From positions 44,927 through 108,926 of the forward strand of contig CANFJF010000003.1 of NCBI GenBank assembly GCA_947447355.1: 64,000 bases of DNA, written 5' to 3'. Positions 50,213 to 58,955 of the stretch are shown one piece after another. Origin of the DNA: Comamonadaceae bacterium. GTDB lineage: Bacteria > Pseudomonadota > Gammaproteobacteria > Burkholderiales > Burkholderiaceae_C. The position numbers and the translations under genes are program-made. Each line of letters starts with the position of its first letter. Positions within the stretch are counted from its first letter, which is position 1. The notes below the pieces were generated by a model. The model had not been told where the DNA came from, did no database searches, and saw only the letters and a program-made list of their open reading frames with translations.

Positions 50213-51385
50213 TTGGAATCTTCAAGTACGAAAACGAACGCCGGCCTGCTGTCTGGCATAAGGGTGTTGGAGCTGGGCCAAGTGCTTTCCGGGCCGTTTG
50301 CTGGCGTGATCTTGGCCGACCTTGGCGCCGAGGTGCTCAAGATCGAGCGGGTAGATGGCGGCGACGATGCCCGTCACATGGGGGCTGCTTTCCGGCATGG
50401 CGACGCCCTTAATTTTCATATCTTCAACCGTGGCAAGAAGTCGCTGGCGATCGACCTGAAGAGCGACGCTGGACAAGCGGCGCTTGAGACGCTCGCGGCC
50501 AGCGCCGACATCCTTGTGCACAACCTGCGTCCCGGCGTTCCGCACTCTATGGGCATAGATGGCCCGGCACTGTGCGCGCGCCACCCCCGCTTGATCTACT
50601 GCGAGATCTCGGCTTTCGGTCACGCCGGTCCGATGAAACTTCGGCCCGGTTACGAACCATTGATTCAGGCTTTCAGCGGACTGTCGAGTACAAACGGTGG
50701 CCCGGACGACCCTCCAGTCCGCATCGGTGCCTCGGTCTGTGACCAAGGTACCGGCATGTGGGCGGTCATTGGGGCGTTGGCCATGTTGCAACAACGACAC
50801 CTCACCGGGCGAGGTGGTGTCGTGAACGCCTCGCTGTTGGAGACCGCGCTCGTGTGGAACGGTCAGAAGACGGATGCGTTCGTTAACCAAGGACTGCTGC
50901 CGGTACGTCATGCGTCGGGACACCCTGGCTTCGTTCCCTACGAGGCGTTCGAGGCCCAAGACGGGCCATTGCTGATTTGCTGCGGTAACGACCGGCTCTT
51001 CGCCAAACTTGCGGCAGTGTTAGGAAAGCCTGAGTGGAGCAGCGATGCGCGCTACGCCACGAACAGGAACCGTCTGCAGAACAAAGACACGTTGCTGACA
51101 GAGTTGTGCCCGCTTATCCGTGCAGAACCGCGCCAGGTTTTGATCGATCTTTTTGAGTCTGTCGGGGTGCCTTGTTCGCCGATTCACACGGTCCCCGAAG
51201 CCTTGATGCAGCCGCAAGTCCAAGCCCTTGACCTGTTGCAGTCGGTGCCTGGTGAGGATTTTCGGTTGACAGGGCTGCCTCTGAGTTTTGACGGTGTCCG
51301 TCCGGCTTACAGTCGCGCAGCACCTCGGCTAGGCCAGCACAACGTCGAGTTCAACATGCCTTCACCGGAGGTCCCCCAGGATTAA
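50213..51385 (+). CDS. Class III (CaiB/BaiF) CoA-transferase
   Basis: 390 residues. The N terminus LLSGIRVLELGQVLSGPFAGVILADLGAEVLKIER is diagnostic of formyl-CoA-transferase-like enzymes. RIGASVCDQGTGMWAVIGALAML holds the conserved catalytic aspartate of the family (typically D in xDxxxGxxA). TTG 50213 is chosen because CAAGGG lies 6 bases upstream; TTG 50207 is also in frame. It transfers CoA from an acyl-CoA to a carboxylic acid. The adjacent HMG-CoA-lyase-like gene suggests the acid is a hydroxylated dicarboxylate; the human relative SUGCT uses succinyl-CoA and 3-hydroxy-3-methylglutarate. Confidence 0.9.
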   Translation: MESSSTKTNAGLLSGIRVLELGQVLSGPFAGVILADLGAEVLKIERVDGGDDARHMGAAFRHGDALNFHIFNRGKKSLAIDLKSDAGQAALETLAASADILVHNLRPGVPHSMGIDGPALCARHPRLIYCEISAFGHAGPMKLRPGYEPLIQAFSGLSSTNGGPDDPPVRIGASVCDQGTGMWAVIGALAMLQQRHLTGRGGVVNASLLETALVWNGQKTDAFVNQGLLPVRHASGHPGFVPYEAFEAQDGPLLICCGNDRLFAKLAAVLGKPEWSSDARYATNRNRLQNKDTLLTELCPLIRAEPRQVLIDLFESVGVPCSPIHTVPEALMQPQVQALDLLQSVPGEDFRLTGLPLSFDGVRPAYSRAAPRLGQHNVEFNMPSPEVPQD

Positions 51386-51390
51386 GCAAC

Positions 51391-52332
51391 ATGAGCGATT
51401 GGCCCCAACACATTCATCTTCACGAGGAAGGCCCGCGAGAGGGTTTCCAGATCGAGCCGCTGCCGATTGCGACGGCGGACAAAGTCCGCTTCATCGAGGC
51501 CTTGGCAGACACGGGCCTTGCCGATGTGCAAGCGGTGTCTTTTGTGAACCCCAAGCGCGTGCCGGGCATGGCCGATGCAGAGGCCGTCGCGCAGGCCATC
51601 ACCCGGCGCCCCGGCGTGCGCTACACCGCCACTTGGCTCAACCTGCGCGGCCTTGAACGCGCGCTGCAAACGCCGCTCGACGTGCATGGCTCATTGCAGA
51701 TCAGTGCATCGGAAAGTTTCTCGCAGCGCAATACGGGCAAGGACACGGCGCAGACCTTGCAAGAGCAGCGGCTGGTGCTCGACTTCTGTCGCGCGCGCGG
51801 CATGCCCATCAAATCGGCGATCGTGATGACCGCCTTTGGCTGCAACCTAGAAGGCGCCATAGCGCCTGCGCGCGTGGTTGAACGGGTTGAGCAGTTGCAG
51901 GCCCTCCTGGCCGAGTACGACATGCCTCTGCCCTACCTGCGGTTGGCCGACACGGTGGGGTGGGCCCATCCGAACGGCGTGGCGGCCGTCGTCGGTGCGG
52001 TGCGCGAACGCTGGCCAGACCTCACGCTGGGTCTTCACCTGCATGACACCCGCGGCACCGCTATGGCCAATGCATTGATGGGTCTCTCACTGGGGGTGAA
52101 TCACTTCGACAGCTCTTGCGCAGGTTTGGGCGGTTGCCCTTTCGCTGGCCACCAGGGCGCTGCCGGCAACATCTGCACCGAGGACCTGGTCTTCATGTGC
52201 GAGGAAATGGGCATCGCGACAGGTGTCGACCTTGATGCACTGATCGCTTGCGCACACATGGCGGAGGACATCGTTGGGCATCCTCTGCCGGGCAAGGTCA
52301 TGCGGGGAGGGAGTCTGAGCCGGTTTAGATGA
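51391..52332 (+). CDS. HMG-CoA lyase-like aldolase (HMGL family)
   Basis: 313-residue TIM-barrel carbon-carbon lyase. IHLHEEGPREGFQIEP corresponds to the catalytic-Arg motif (usually EVGPRDGLQ), LGLHLHDTRGTAMANAL supplies the metal-binding HxH, and GLGGCPFAGHQGAAGNICTEDLVFM carries the conserved active-site cysteine loop. It starts 5 bases after the CoA-transferase stop, so the two act together: activation to a CoA ester followed by retro-Claisen cleavage. The substrate may be 3-hydroxy-3-methylglutaryl-CoA or a related 3-hydroxy-3-alkyl acid; the EEGPREG variant argues for caution. Confidence 0.88.
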   Translation: MSDWPQHIHLHEEGPREGFQIEPLPIATADKVRFIEALADTGLADVQAVSFVNPKRVPGMADAEAVAQAITRRPGVRYTATWLNLRGLERALQTPLDVHGSLQISASESFSQRNTGKDTAQTLQEQRLVLDFCRARGMPIKSAIVMTAFGCNLEGAIAPARVVERVEQLQALLAEYDMPLPYLRLADTVGWAHPNGVAAVVGAVRERWPDLTLGLHLHDTRGTAMANALMGLSLGVNHFDSSCAGLGGCPFAGHQGAAGNICTEDLVFMCEEMGIATGVDLDALIACAHMAEDIVGHPLPGKVMRGGSLSRFR

Positions 52333-52367
52333 GCGAGACAGGGATTACAAAAAGGAGACGAGACACC

Positions 52368-53333
52368 ATGAATTTATGCTTACGACTGGGCTTGGTCGGC
52401 ACCCTGCTAGCGGCTGGCATCGGCCTGCTCCATGCTCAAGATTACCCGTCCAAACCGATCACCATCGTCGTACCTTTTGCCGCCGGCAGCGGCACCGACC
52501 AGATGGCCCGAGTCATGGGACAGGCTATTTCACGGGAATACAAAATCAATGTGGTGATCGATGACAAGCCAGGTGCCAGTGGTTTTATAGCATCCCAGTA
52601 TGTCGCCAAGGCCCCCGCCGATGGTTACACCGTGCTGTTGACGACCAACACGACACATGCAGCGAATGAACACTTGTTCAAAAAACTCCCCTATGACCCG
52701 GTCAAAGACTTCTCGCCTGTCGTCTTGCTGAACAAGGGACATATGGCGTTGATGGTCAACCCGGCCTCCAGGATCAAGACCGTCGGCGACCTGGTCGCTG
52801 AGGCTAAAAAGAGCCCTGGGAAGCTCACGTTTGGCAGCGGCAGTTCTTCAAGTCGGGTCGCCGGAGAGTTGTTGAAGCAGATGACCGGCATTGACGTCTT
52901 GCATGTGCCCTACAAGAGCAACCCTTTCGCCGTCACCGATTTAATCGGCGGTCAAATTGACTTCATGTTTGCCGACACATCCACGGCAGTGCCACAAATC
53001 AATGGCGGCAAACTGCGCGCGCTCGCCGTGAGCGGAACCAAGCGTCTGCCCTCTCTGGCGACTGTTCCCACCGTCGAGGAATCTGGCGTGAAGGGTTACG
53101 ACATGTCGTACTGGAACGCGGTCTACCTGCCCGCCAACGCATCGCCTGCGGTCGTTCAAAAACTCAATGAGATGTTTGCCACGGCTGCCAGCGCGGCCAG
53201 CGTCTTGGCCTATCAAGCCGCCACAAGCGGCGAGGGGACTCACTCAAGCCCAGAAGGATTGGCAGCCTTTCAGGCGGCAGAGTCACTGAAGTGGGGCAAT
53301 GTCATCAAGGCGGCGGGGATTCAACCGGAATAA
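52368..53333 (+). CDS. Bug family substrate-binding protein
   Basis: 321 residues, signal peptide MNLCLRLGLVGTLLAAGIGLLHAQ. Bug signatures: YPSKPITIVVPFAAGSGTDQMARVMGQ and VVIDDKPGASGFIASQYVAKAPADGYTVLL. AAAGGAG precedes ATG 52368; the gap to the lyase stop is 35 bases. It is one of three Bug genes in this operon-like run, none with TctA/TctB, so it probably feeds a shared membrane pair encoded elsewhere or acts in sensing. Confidence 0.9.
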   Translation: MNLCLRLGLVGTLLAAGIGLLHAQDYPSKPITIVVPFAAGSGTDQMARVMGQAISREYKINVVIDDKPGASGFIASQYVAKAPADGYTVLLTTNTTHAANEHLFKKLPYDPVKDFSPVVLLNKGHMALMVNPASRIKTVGDLVAEAKKSPGKLTFGSGSSSSRVAGELLKQMTGIDVLHVPYKSNPFAVTDLIGGQIDFMFADTSTAVPQINGGKLRALAVSGTKRLPSLATVPTVEESGVKGYDMSYWNAVYLPANASPAVVQKLNEMFATAASAASVLAYQAATSGEGTHSSPEGLAAFQAAESLKWGNVIKAAGIQPE

Positions 53334-53406
53334 GGCGACATCCCTGCTGATGGAAAAGCAAGCTGCGCAACAACAAAGCAGCACCAAATCGAAGGAAATT
53401 TTTCAC

Positions 53407-54372
53407 ATGTATCTCAACGCTATTTTTGGCCTAGGGCTTCTGCTGGCCGCCAACATCGGTTTCGCTGCCGACCCCTATCCCAGCAAGCCGGTGACGCTGG
53501 TCAGCACGTTTGCTGCTGGAAGCTCCATTGACATCATTGCGCGCATTGTTGCAAAACCAATGTCTGAGAGCATGGGGCAGCAGGTGGTGGTGGACGACAA
53601 GCCCGGTGCGGGTGGCGACATTGCCACCAACTTCGTGGCCAAGGCGGCGAAAGATGGCTATACCTTGGGCATGGCGTCGGTCGGGCCGTTGATCGTGAAC
53701 CCCCTGTTACGCAAAAAAATGCCTTATGACGCGGCCCAGGACTTGGCCCCCATCTCCTTGATCGGTCGCGGTCCGAACGCCATTCTCATCAACCCTTCGT
53801 TGCCCGTGAAGACTTTGGCCGAGTTGATCAGCTATATCAAAGCCCACCCCGGCAAGGTCAGTTACGCCTCTGCGGGTGTCGGCACCAGCGGACATCTGGC
53901 TGGGGAGCTGTTCAAGTACCTGAGCAAGACCGACATTCTGCATGTGCCCTACAAGGGCAACAGCGAGGCCGTCACTGATGTGATCGGTGGCCGTGTCCAG
54001 GTCTTGTTCTCCGGTCTGCCACCCGTCTTGCCGATGGTGGAGGCCGGCAAGCTGCGTGCCATTGCGATGGCGGACAGCACTCGTTCGCCGCTGATGCCGG
54101 CCGTGCCGACAGTGTCCGAAGCTGGCTTGCCGGGTGCCGAGTCGGGTGCGTGGTACGGCATGGTCGCGCCTGCAGGCACGCCGTCCGAGGTGCTTGAGCG
54201 CGTGCACAAGGAGTTGGGACGCGCGCTGGAGCGCCCCGATGTGCGCCAGCAACTGTCAAAAATCGGCGTGGACACAGCGTTCATTCCTCAAGCAGAGTTT
54301 GCGTCGATGCTGAAGAGTGAAACCGTCAAGTTGCAGCAATTGTTCAAAGCCGCCAACATCCAGCCCGAGTAA
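53407..54372 (+). CDS. Bug family substrate-binding protein
   Basis: 321 residues from ATG 53407 (AAGGA 9 bases upstream) with signal peptide MYLNAIFGLGLLLAANIGFAAD. Mature part: YPSKPVTLVSTFAAGSSIDIIARIVAK and VVVDDKPGAGGDIATNFVAKAAKDGYTLG. The pocket loop after the first strand (STFAAGSSID) differs from those of the other three Bug proteins (VPFGAGGVAD, VPFAAGSGTD, VPYPPGGLTD), so the four probably bind different ligands. Confidence 0.9.
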   Translation: MYLNAIFGLGLLLAANIGFAADPYPSKPVTLVSTFAAGSSIDIIARIVAKPMSESMGQQVVVDDKPGAGGDIATNFVAKAAKDGYTLGMASVGPLIVNPLLRKKMPYDAAQDLAPISLIGRGPNAILINPSLPVKTLAELISYIKAHPGKVSYASAGVGTSGHLAGELFKYLSKTDILHVPYKGNSEAVTDVIGGRVQVLFSGLPPVLPMVEAGKLRAIAMADSTRSPLMPAVPTVSEAGLPGAESGAWYGMVAPAGTPSEVLERVHKELGRALERPDVRQQLSKIGVDTAFIPQAEFASMLKSETVKLQQLFKAANIQPE

Positions 54373-54413
54373 TCGGGGTCTTATTTAGCCAAGCAATACG
54401 TCAAGGAATGCCC

Positions 54414-54977
54414 ATGAATGCAACAGGTATGGTGACCGTCTGGTTAGATGTCGCCAAAGAAAACGATCAGGAATTAAACGACTGGTATGAGCAAGAACAC
54501 GTGGCACATGTGGTTGGAATAGAGGGCTTTTTGAGTGGCTTTCGCTACTTTTGCGCTGCCGCCGCACACCGCTTTCTGGTGCTGTACGAAACCCGCGATG
54601 CGTCGGTGGAACCAGGCCCCGGGTTTCAGGACATGGTGGCGCACCCGACCCCTTGGACGGTGAAGATTCGCGCTATGTTTCAGCGACAAAAGCGCAACAA
54701 CTATCGGCGCAGCTTCGACACTGGCGCCGCCGCCGCGCCTCTCGCGGTGGTGATCGTGCCGGCCAGTGTTCCGCCCGACTTTGCGCATGCGCAACGGTGT
54801 CTGCAGACAGTGCCGGGTTGTACCCGTTATCGGGCGTTCGAGGAAGCTGCGACGCCTGACGCTTGGTTGGAGGTATTTGACTTCTCCAGCGCGCAGGCGG
54901 CCCAGGCCTCGGGCCTCGGCAGTCCTGAGCAGCTGTATCAGGCCATTGGCCAACCCGTTATTCGCGCCAGCGCCTGA
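54414..54977 (+). CDS. EthD-like dimeric ferredoxin-fold protein
   Basis: 187 residues from ATG 54414, with AAGGA 6 bases upstream. Two roughly similar halves: GMVTVWLDVAKENDQELNDWYEQEHVAHVVGIEGFLSGFRYF and LAVVIVPASVPPDFAHAQRCLQTVPGCTRYRAF, consistent with two dimeric-alpha/beta-barrel repeats. WYEQEHVAHV is the hallmark of EthD/DUF4286-like proteins. Such proteins often act as small degradative or protective factors, but no reaction can be assigned. It sits in the CoA-transferase operon just before the AtuA-family gene. Confidence 0.72.
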   Translation: MNATGMVTVWLDVAKENDQELNDWYEQEHVAHVVGIEGFLSGFRYFCAAAAHRFLVLYETRDASVEPGPGFQDMVAHPTPWTVKIRAMFQRQKRNNYRRSFDTGAAAAPLAVVIVPASVPPDFAHAQRCLQTVPGCTRYRAFEEAATPDAWLEVFDFSSAQAAQASGLGSPEQLYQAIGQPVIRASA

Positions 54978-55079
54978 TCCTCAAACTGGATCTCCAGGGG
55001 CGGACCAGCCCTTGTCTTCTCATCTTTAGACCGTCATGCGAGCCTCGTGTCGCGTCAGATACAAAAAAGGAAAAAAACA

Positions 55080-56444
55080 ATGGCCATTGGCAAACACGGT
55101 GAGGGCACGCTTCGCGTGGGAACTGGCGCGGGCATGGCTGACGACCGGATTTACCCGGGCGTGCAACTGCTCGAGCGGGGCGAACTTGACTACCTGGTGT
55201 GCGAATGTCTAGCCGAGCGCACGATCGCCCGCGAGACCTTGCATCGCAAGACCAATCCCAACCATGGCTATACGCCCATGCTTGAAGAGCGGGTGCGCGC
55301 CTTCTTGCCGCTCTGCCGCAGCAAGGGTGTGCGGATGGTGACGAATATGGGTGCGGCCAACCCCGGCGCGGCCGCCCGTGCTGTGCGCCGCGAGGCCCTG
55401 GAGCTCGGTCTGGGTGACGTGAAATGTGCCGTGGTGAGCGGTGACGATGTGACCGATTTGGTGCGACAGCACCCGGAATTAAAACTCATGGACGGCGATG
55501 AACCGCTGGAAGACCTGTTGCCTAAAATGGCTTCAGCCAATGTCTACCTGGGTGCCGATCTGGTGTGCCAGGCCTTGGATACGGGGGCCGAAGTCGTGGT
55601 CACCGGACGGGTGGGTGATCCGTCGCTGTTTTTGGGGGTCATGATGCACCACCATCGTTGGTCCTATGACGACCTTCCCCGGCTTGCGGCGGGAACCTTG
55701 GCAGGTCATTTGTTGGAGTGTTCTGTGCAGGTCACGGGCGGCTACTTTGCAGACCCTGGGAAAAAAGATGTGCCGAACCTGGCCGATTTGGCCTACCCCT
55801 TTGCTGACGTGACGCAAGACGGCCGTGTGGTCATCGGCAAGACGCCGGGTTCTGGCGGGCGACTAGACCGCATGACCTGCACCGAACAAGCCTTGTACGA
55901 AATTCATGACCCGGCCCACTACATCACGCCCGACTGCGTGATGGACCTGACGCAAGTCGATTTCTTGCAGGAATCCCATGACCGCGTGCTGGCGTTTGGC
56001 GCACAGGCGTCCGGACGCACGGCCACTTACAAGACGGTGATCGGCTACTTTGACGGCTACATCGGTGTGGGCGAAATCGGCTATGCCGGTATCAACGCTG
56101 TGGCCCGCGCGCGTTTGGCCGGAGAAGTGGTGAAGGAGCGCTTTCAGATGGAAGGTGGCACCGCCTCCGAGTTGCAGGTCGACATCATTGGCATGACCAG
56201 TCTGCACGGCGAGGGCCCCGTGCGGGTCGAACCGTATGAGGTGCGTTTGCGCGTCGCCGCGCGTTGCCCGGATCGGCGCAGCGCTAACTTGCTCGGCGAT
56301 GCCGTGCGTCAACTCAATATGCAGGGGCCGGCAGGCCCCGGCGGGGCCATTAATTTCGGCGCACGCGAGGTGATTGCGGTGAAATCACTCTTGCTGCCGC
56401 GCAGTTGGGTCCGCACAGAAGTTCGTCTGGAGACTGGCCTATGA
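55080..56444 (+). CDS. AtuA (DUF1446) family protein
   Basis: 454 residues from ATG 55080, after AAGG. The N-terminal LRVGTGAGMADDRIYPGVQLLERGELDYLVCECLAERTIA and the TNMGAANPGAAARAV, SGDDVTDLV and VTGRVGDPSLFLGVMMHHHRWSYDD segments are characteristic of DUF1446/AtuA. The Pseudomonas atu gene cluster degrades acyclic terpenes, but AtuA has no proven catalytic role. Its stop overlaps the next gene by 4 bases, which encodes the small domain that is fused to AtuA in some bacteria. Confidence 0.9.
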   Translation: MAIGKHGEGTLRVGTGAGMADDRIYPGVQLLERGELDYLVCECLAERTIARETLHRKTNPNHGYTPMLEERVRAFLPLCRSKGVRMVTNMGAANPGAAARAVRREALELGLGDVKCAVVSGDDVTDLVRQHPELKLMDGDEPLEDLLPKMASANVYLGADLVCQALDTGAEVVVTGRVGDPSLFLGVMMHHHRWSYDDLPRLAAGTLAGHLLECSVQVTGGYFADPGKKDVPNLADLAYPFADVTQDGRVVIGKTPGSGGRLDRMTCTEQALYEIHDPAHYITPDCVMDLTQVDFLQESHDRVLAFGAQASGRTATYKTVIGYFDGYIGVGEIGYAGINAVARARLAGEVVKERFQMEGGTASELQVDIIGMTSLHGEGPVRVEPYEVRLRVAARCPDRRSANLLGDAVRQLNMQGPAGPGGAINFGAREVIAVKSLLLPRSWVRTEVRLETGL

Positions 56445-56755
56445 CTGTTCGCGTCTATGACTTGGCCCATGCGCGCTCTGGCGACAAAGGCAACACCTCG
56501 AATGTGGCCGTCATCGCCTATGACGAAGCCAGCTGGCAACTACTGCGTCGCGAGCTGACGGCGCAGCGGGTATTGGCGGCCTATCAGCACGTGGCCAAAG
56601 GGCCGGTGCACCGCTACGAATTACCGCGCTTGCGCGCCCTCAATTTCGTCATTGAGAACGCACTCGCCGGCGGCGTCACGCGCTCCATTCGGATTGACCC
56701 CCACGGCAAATCGCTCAGTTACATCGTGCTCGACATTGAACTGCCCCGCACCTGA
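56441..56755 (+). CDS. AtuA C-terminal domain-like protein
   Basis: 104 residues. The N terminus TVRVYDLAHARSGDKGNTSNVAVIAY is the signature of the small AtuA-related domain (ARSGDKGN). ATG 56441 overlaps the preceding stop (ATGA), showing tight coupling; the two products probably form one complex. The function is unknown. Confidence 0.88.
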   Translation: MTVRVYDLAHARSGDKGNTSNVAVIAYDEASWQLLRRELTAQRVLAAYQHVAKGPVHRYELPRLRALNFVIENALAGGVTRSIRIDPHGKSLSYIVLDIELPRT

Positions 56756-56767
56756 TTGGAATCTAAC

Positions 56768-57760
56768 GTGCCAAAAATGACTTCTATGGCTATGAACTCG
56801 TCTCGTCTCATGTTGCGCATCGCCGTTTGTGTTGGTGTCATTTTTCTCGGCCTAAACGCCACGCCCGGGTACGCGCAGACATATCCTGGCAAGCCAGTGC
56901 AGGTGATCGTCCCCTATCCCCCCGGGGGCTTGACGGACGCCATCGTGCGTTACGTGGCCCAGGAACTGAATGACAAATGGAAGCAGTCGGTGATCGTGAA
57001 AAATGTCGGTGGCGGTGGCACTACGATCGGCACAACGCAGGTGGTTCGGGCGCCCGCCGACGGCCATATGCTGCTCTTTACCAGCACAGGTTACGTGACC
57101 AATCAAGTGCTGATGACATCGTTGCCCTACACCGCAGACTCGCTGACACCGATTGCCATGGGGGCCACCGCTCCCAATGTGCTGTACGTGCATCCGTCGG
57201 TGCCGGCTCAGACCCTAGCGGAGTTGATTGCCTTCGCAAAATCTAAGCCTGGGGCGCTCAAGTTTGCCTCCACGGGCAACGGCTCCAGCCCCCACTTGAC
57301 GGCTGAATTGCTCGCTGCTCAAACGGATATGTCGATGATCCACGTGCCTTACAAAGGTGCCGGCCCGGCGTTGGCCGATCTGCTGGCGGGCCACGTCAAT
57401 GCCATGTTCCATTTCCCGTCGTCGATGGCGCTCGTGAAGGAAGGCAAGCTCCGGGCCATTGCAGTGGCGAGCATCGAGCGTTTGCGCGAAGCGCCCGAGT
57501 TGCCGACCTTGGGTGATCTCGGCGTCATATCGAGTTCCTGGTTTGGCTTCTTCGTTCCGGCTGCGACGCCGGTTGCCGTGAAGCAGCAGTTGCACCGGGA
57601 CATCGCCAACGTGCTGGCCTTGGCCAAGACCCGCAGTTTCCTTGAGAAGTCCGGGCTCACCGAAAGTCACATGAGCCAGCAGGAATTCGCCAGTTTCATT
57701 TCGAATGAGCGGGAGAAGTGGGCCAAGGTGATCGTGCAGCGCGGCATCAAAATCGAATAG
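56768..57760 (+). CDS. Bug family substrate-binding protein
   Basis: 330 residues from GTG 56768. Signal peptide: LMLRIAVCVGVIFLGLNATPGYAQ. Mature part: YPGKPVQVIVPYPPGGLTDAIVRYVAQELNDKWKQSVIVKNVGGGGTTIGTTQVV, where the usual NRPGAGG loop is KNVGGGG. It ends the run of codirectional genes that begins with the CoA-transferase. The LacI gene converges on it 13 bases away. Confidence 0.9.
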   Translation: MPKMTSMAMNSSRLMLRIAVCVGVIFLGLNATPGYAQTYPGKPVQVIVPYPPGGLTDAIVRYVAQELNDKWKQSVIVKNVGGGGTTIGTTQVVRAPADGHMLLFTSTGYVTNQVLMTSLPYTADSLTPIAMGATAPNVLYVHPSVPAQTLAELIAFAKSKPGALKFASTGNGSSPHLTAELLAAQTDMSMIHVPYKGAGPALADLLAGHVNAMFHFPSSMALVKEGKLRAIAVASIERLREAPELPTLGDLGVISSSWFGFFVPAATPVAVKQQLHRDIANVLALAKTRSFLEKSGLTESHMSQQEFASFISNEREKWAKVIVQRGIKIE

Positions 57761-57773
57761 TTTCGGGTACCTT

Positions 57774-58838
57774 CTAGGGCAGATTTTCCCGGAAGATCAC
57801 CTGACTGCGCACGGCATCCACCCCACTCATGAGTTCGCGTTTGTCGCGCAGGTTCGTGAACATGCGCACGCAGCTCATCATGGCGGTTTGCGGGCTCTGG
57901 GTGATGACGGCGTCCATGCTGCCGTCAATCAGCATTGCGCGCGTGTCGGGCGTCAGGCCGTGGCCGATGAACACCACCTTGTGCTCCCGCCCGCATTCTT
58001 TGAGCGCGCGAGCAACACCGTCTGAGGCGCCGCCAATGTTGTAAATGCCGGCCAGGTCTGGGTGCTGCTCCAACAATGTTCGTGTTTGCTCGTAATTTTT
58101 CTGCGCATCGTCTTGCCCTTCGCGCAGACCCACCACCTGCAGCGCCGGGAACATCTCCTCAATGACGTGCAAAAAACCGGCTTCGCGTTCTTCATGTGCC
58201 CGATAACTCAAAGAGCCGGCAATCAACGCCACCTTGGCGGCTCGCGCGCCCGGCCCGATAAAGCGACCGACCAGGTAACCGGCCGTGCGGCCCGCAGCCC
58301 GGTTGTCGAGGCCCACATAGCCGGCGCGGTTGGAGCCCGACAAGTCTGAGATCAGCGTGATGGTCGGCACACCTTTGTCAGCCAGTGCACTCACCGCCTC
58401 GCGCACGGCTGGATGCTCCAGCGCCATGAAGGCAATGCCATCGTTGCGCTGGCCCAGCCGCAGCAAGCTGGCGGCCAATTGCTGCGGGTTGAAACTTTCA
58501 AACAGCTCCGTGCGGCACTTGACGTTGAAGGGTGACAGATGGTCTTGCGAATAGCCCACGGTGTCGCCCAGCATCCGAATAAATCGGTTGCTGCCGTCGG
58601 GCAATAAAAAGGTCAGACGCATGGGTTGCGCGGCGAGCGCCGCATAGAGCGCGGTGTCGGGCAGGTAGTCCAGCTCAGCGGCGGCCTTCAACACCTTCTG
58701 GGCCGTCGCATCGCGGACACCCGGGCGGTGATTCAGCACACGGTCGACGGTCGCTGTCGACACCTTCGCGGCCTTCGCAATATCGGCGACCCTGGCGCGT
58801 TGTTGCAAGCCTGTAGGCTTGTAAGGGATAACCCTCAT
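57774..58838 (-). CDS. LacI family transcriptional regulator
   Basis: 354 residues. The helix-turn-helix is RVADIAKAAKVSTATVDRVLNHRPGVRDATAQKVLKAAAELDYLPD (about residues 15-60), followed by a periplasmic-binding-like ligand domain (about 72-340) typical of sugar-responsive repressors. It is divergent from the TRAP/RuBisCO-like operon and its start region contains the first of three copies of an ATRCATCAAAA element. It is the probable repressor of that operon, with a sugar acid or phosphorylated intermediate as inducer. Confidence 0.92.
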   Translation of the reverse strand: MRVIPYKPTGLQQRARVADIAKAAKVSTATVDRVLNHRPGVRDATAQKVLKAAAELDYLPDTALYAALAAQPMRLTFLLPDGSNRFIRMLGDTVGYSQDHLSPFNVKCRTELFESFNPQQLAASLLRLGQRNDGIAFMALEHPAVREAVSALADKGVPTITLISDLSGSNRAGYVGLDNRAAGRTAGYLVGRFIGPGARAAKVALIAGSLSYRAHEEREAGFLHVIEEMFPALQVVGLREGQDDAQKNYEQTRTLLEQHPDLAGIYNIGGASDGVARALKECGREHKVVFIGHGLTPDTRAMLIDGSMDAVITQSPQTAMMSCVRMFTNLRDKRELMSGVDAVRSQVIFRENLP

Positions 58839-58935
58839 ACATCAAAACCCATCATTATTTATGTTTGACCATTCGAGACTCAACAACTATCGTTGCGTCG
58901 CTATTCGCTTAATGATGCATCAAAATACATCAAAA
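58837..58935. promoter_or_regulatory. Three repeated operator-like elements in the LacI/TRAP intergenic region
   Basis: ATRCATCAAAA occurs three times in the same orientation: 58837-58847 (overlapping the LacI start), 58915-58925 and 58925-58935. The middle copy is part of TGATGCATCA (58913-58922), a perfect 10-bp palindrome. Spacing of about 78 and 10 bases would permit looping by a LacI tetramer. Confidence 0.6.
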
Positions 58936-58955
58936 CAAAACTGGAGACAACCCCC

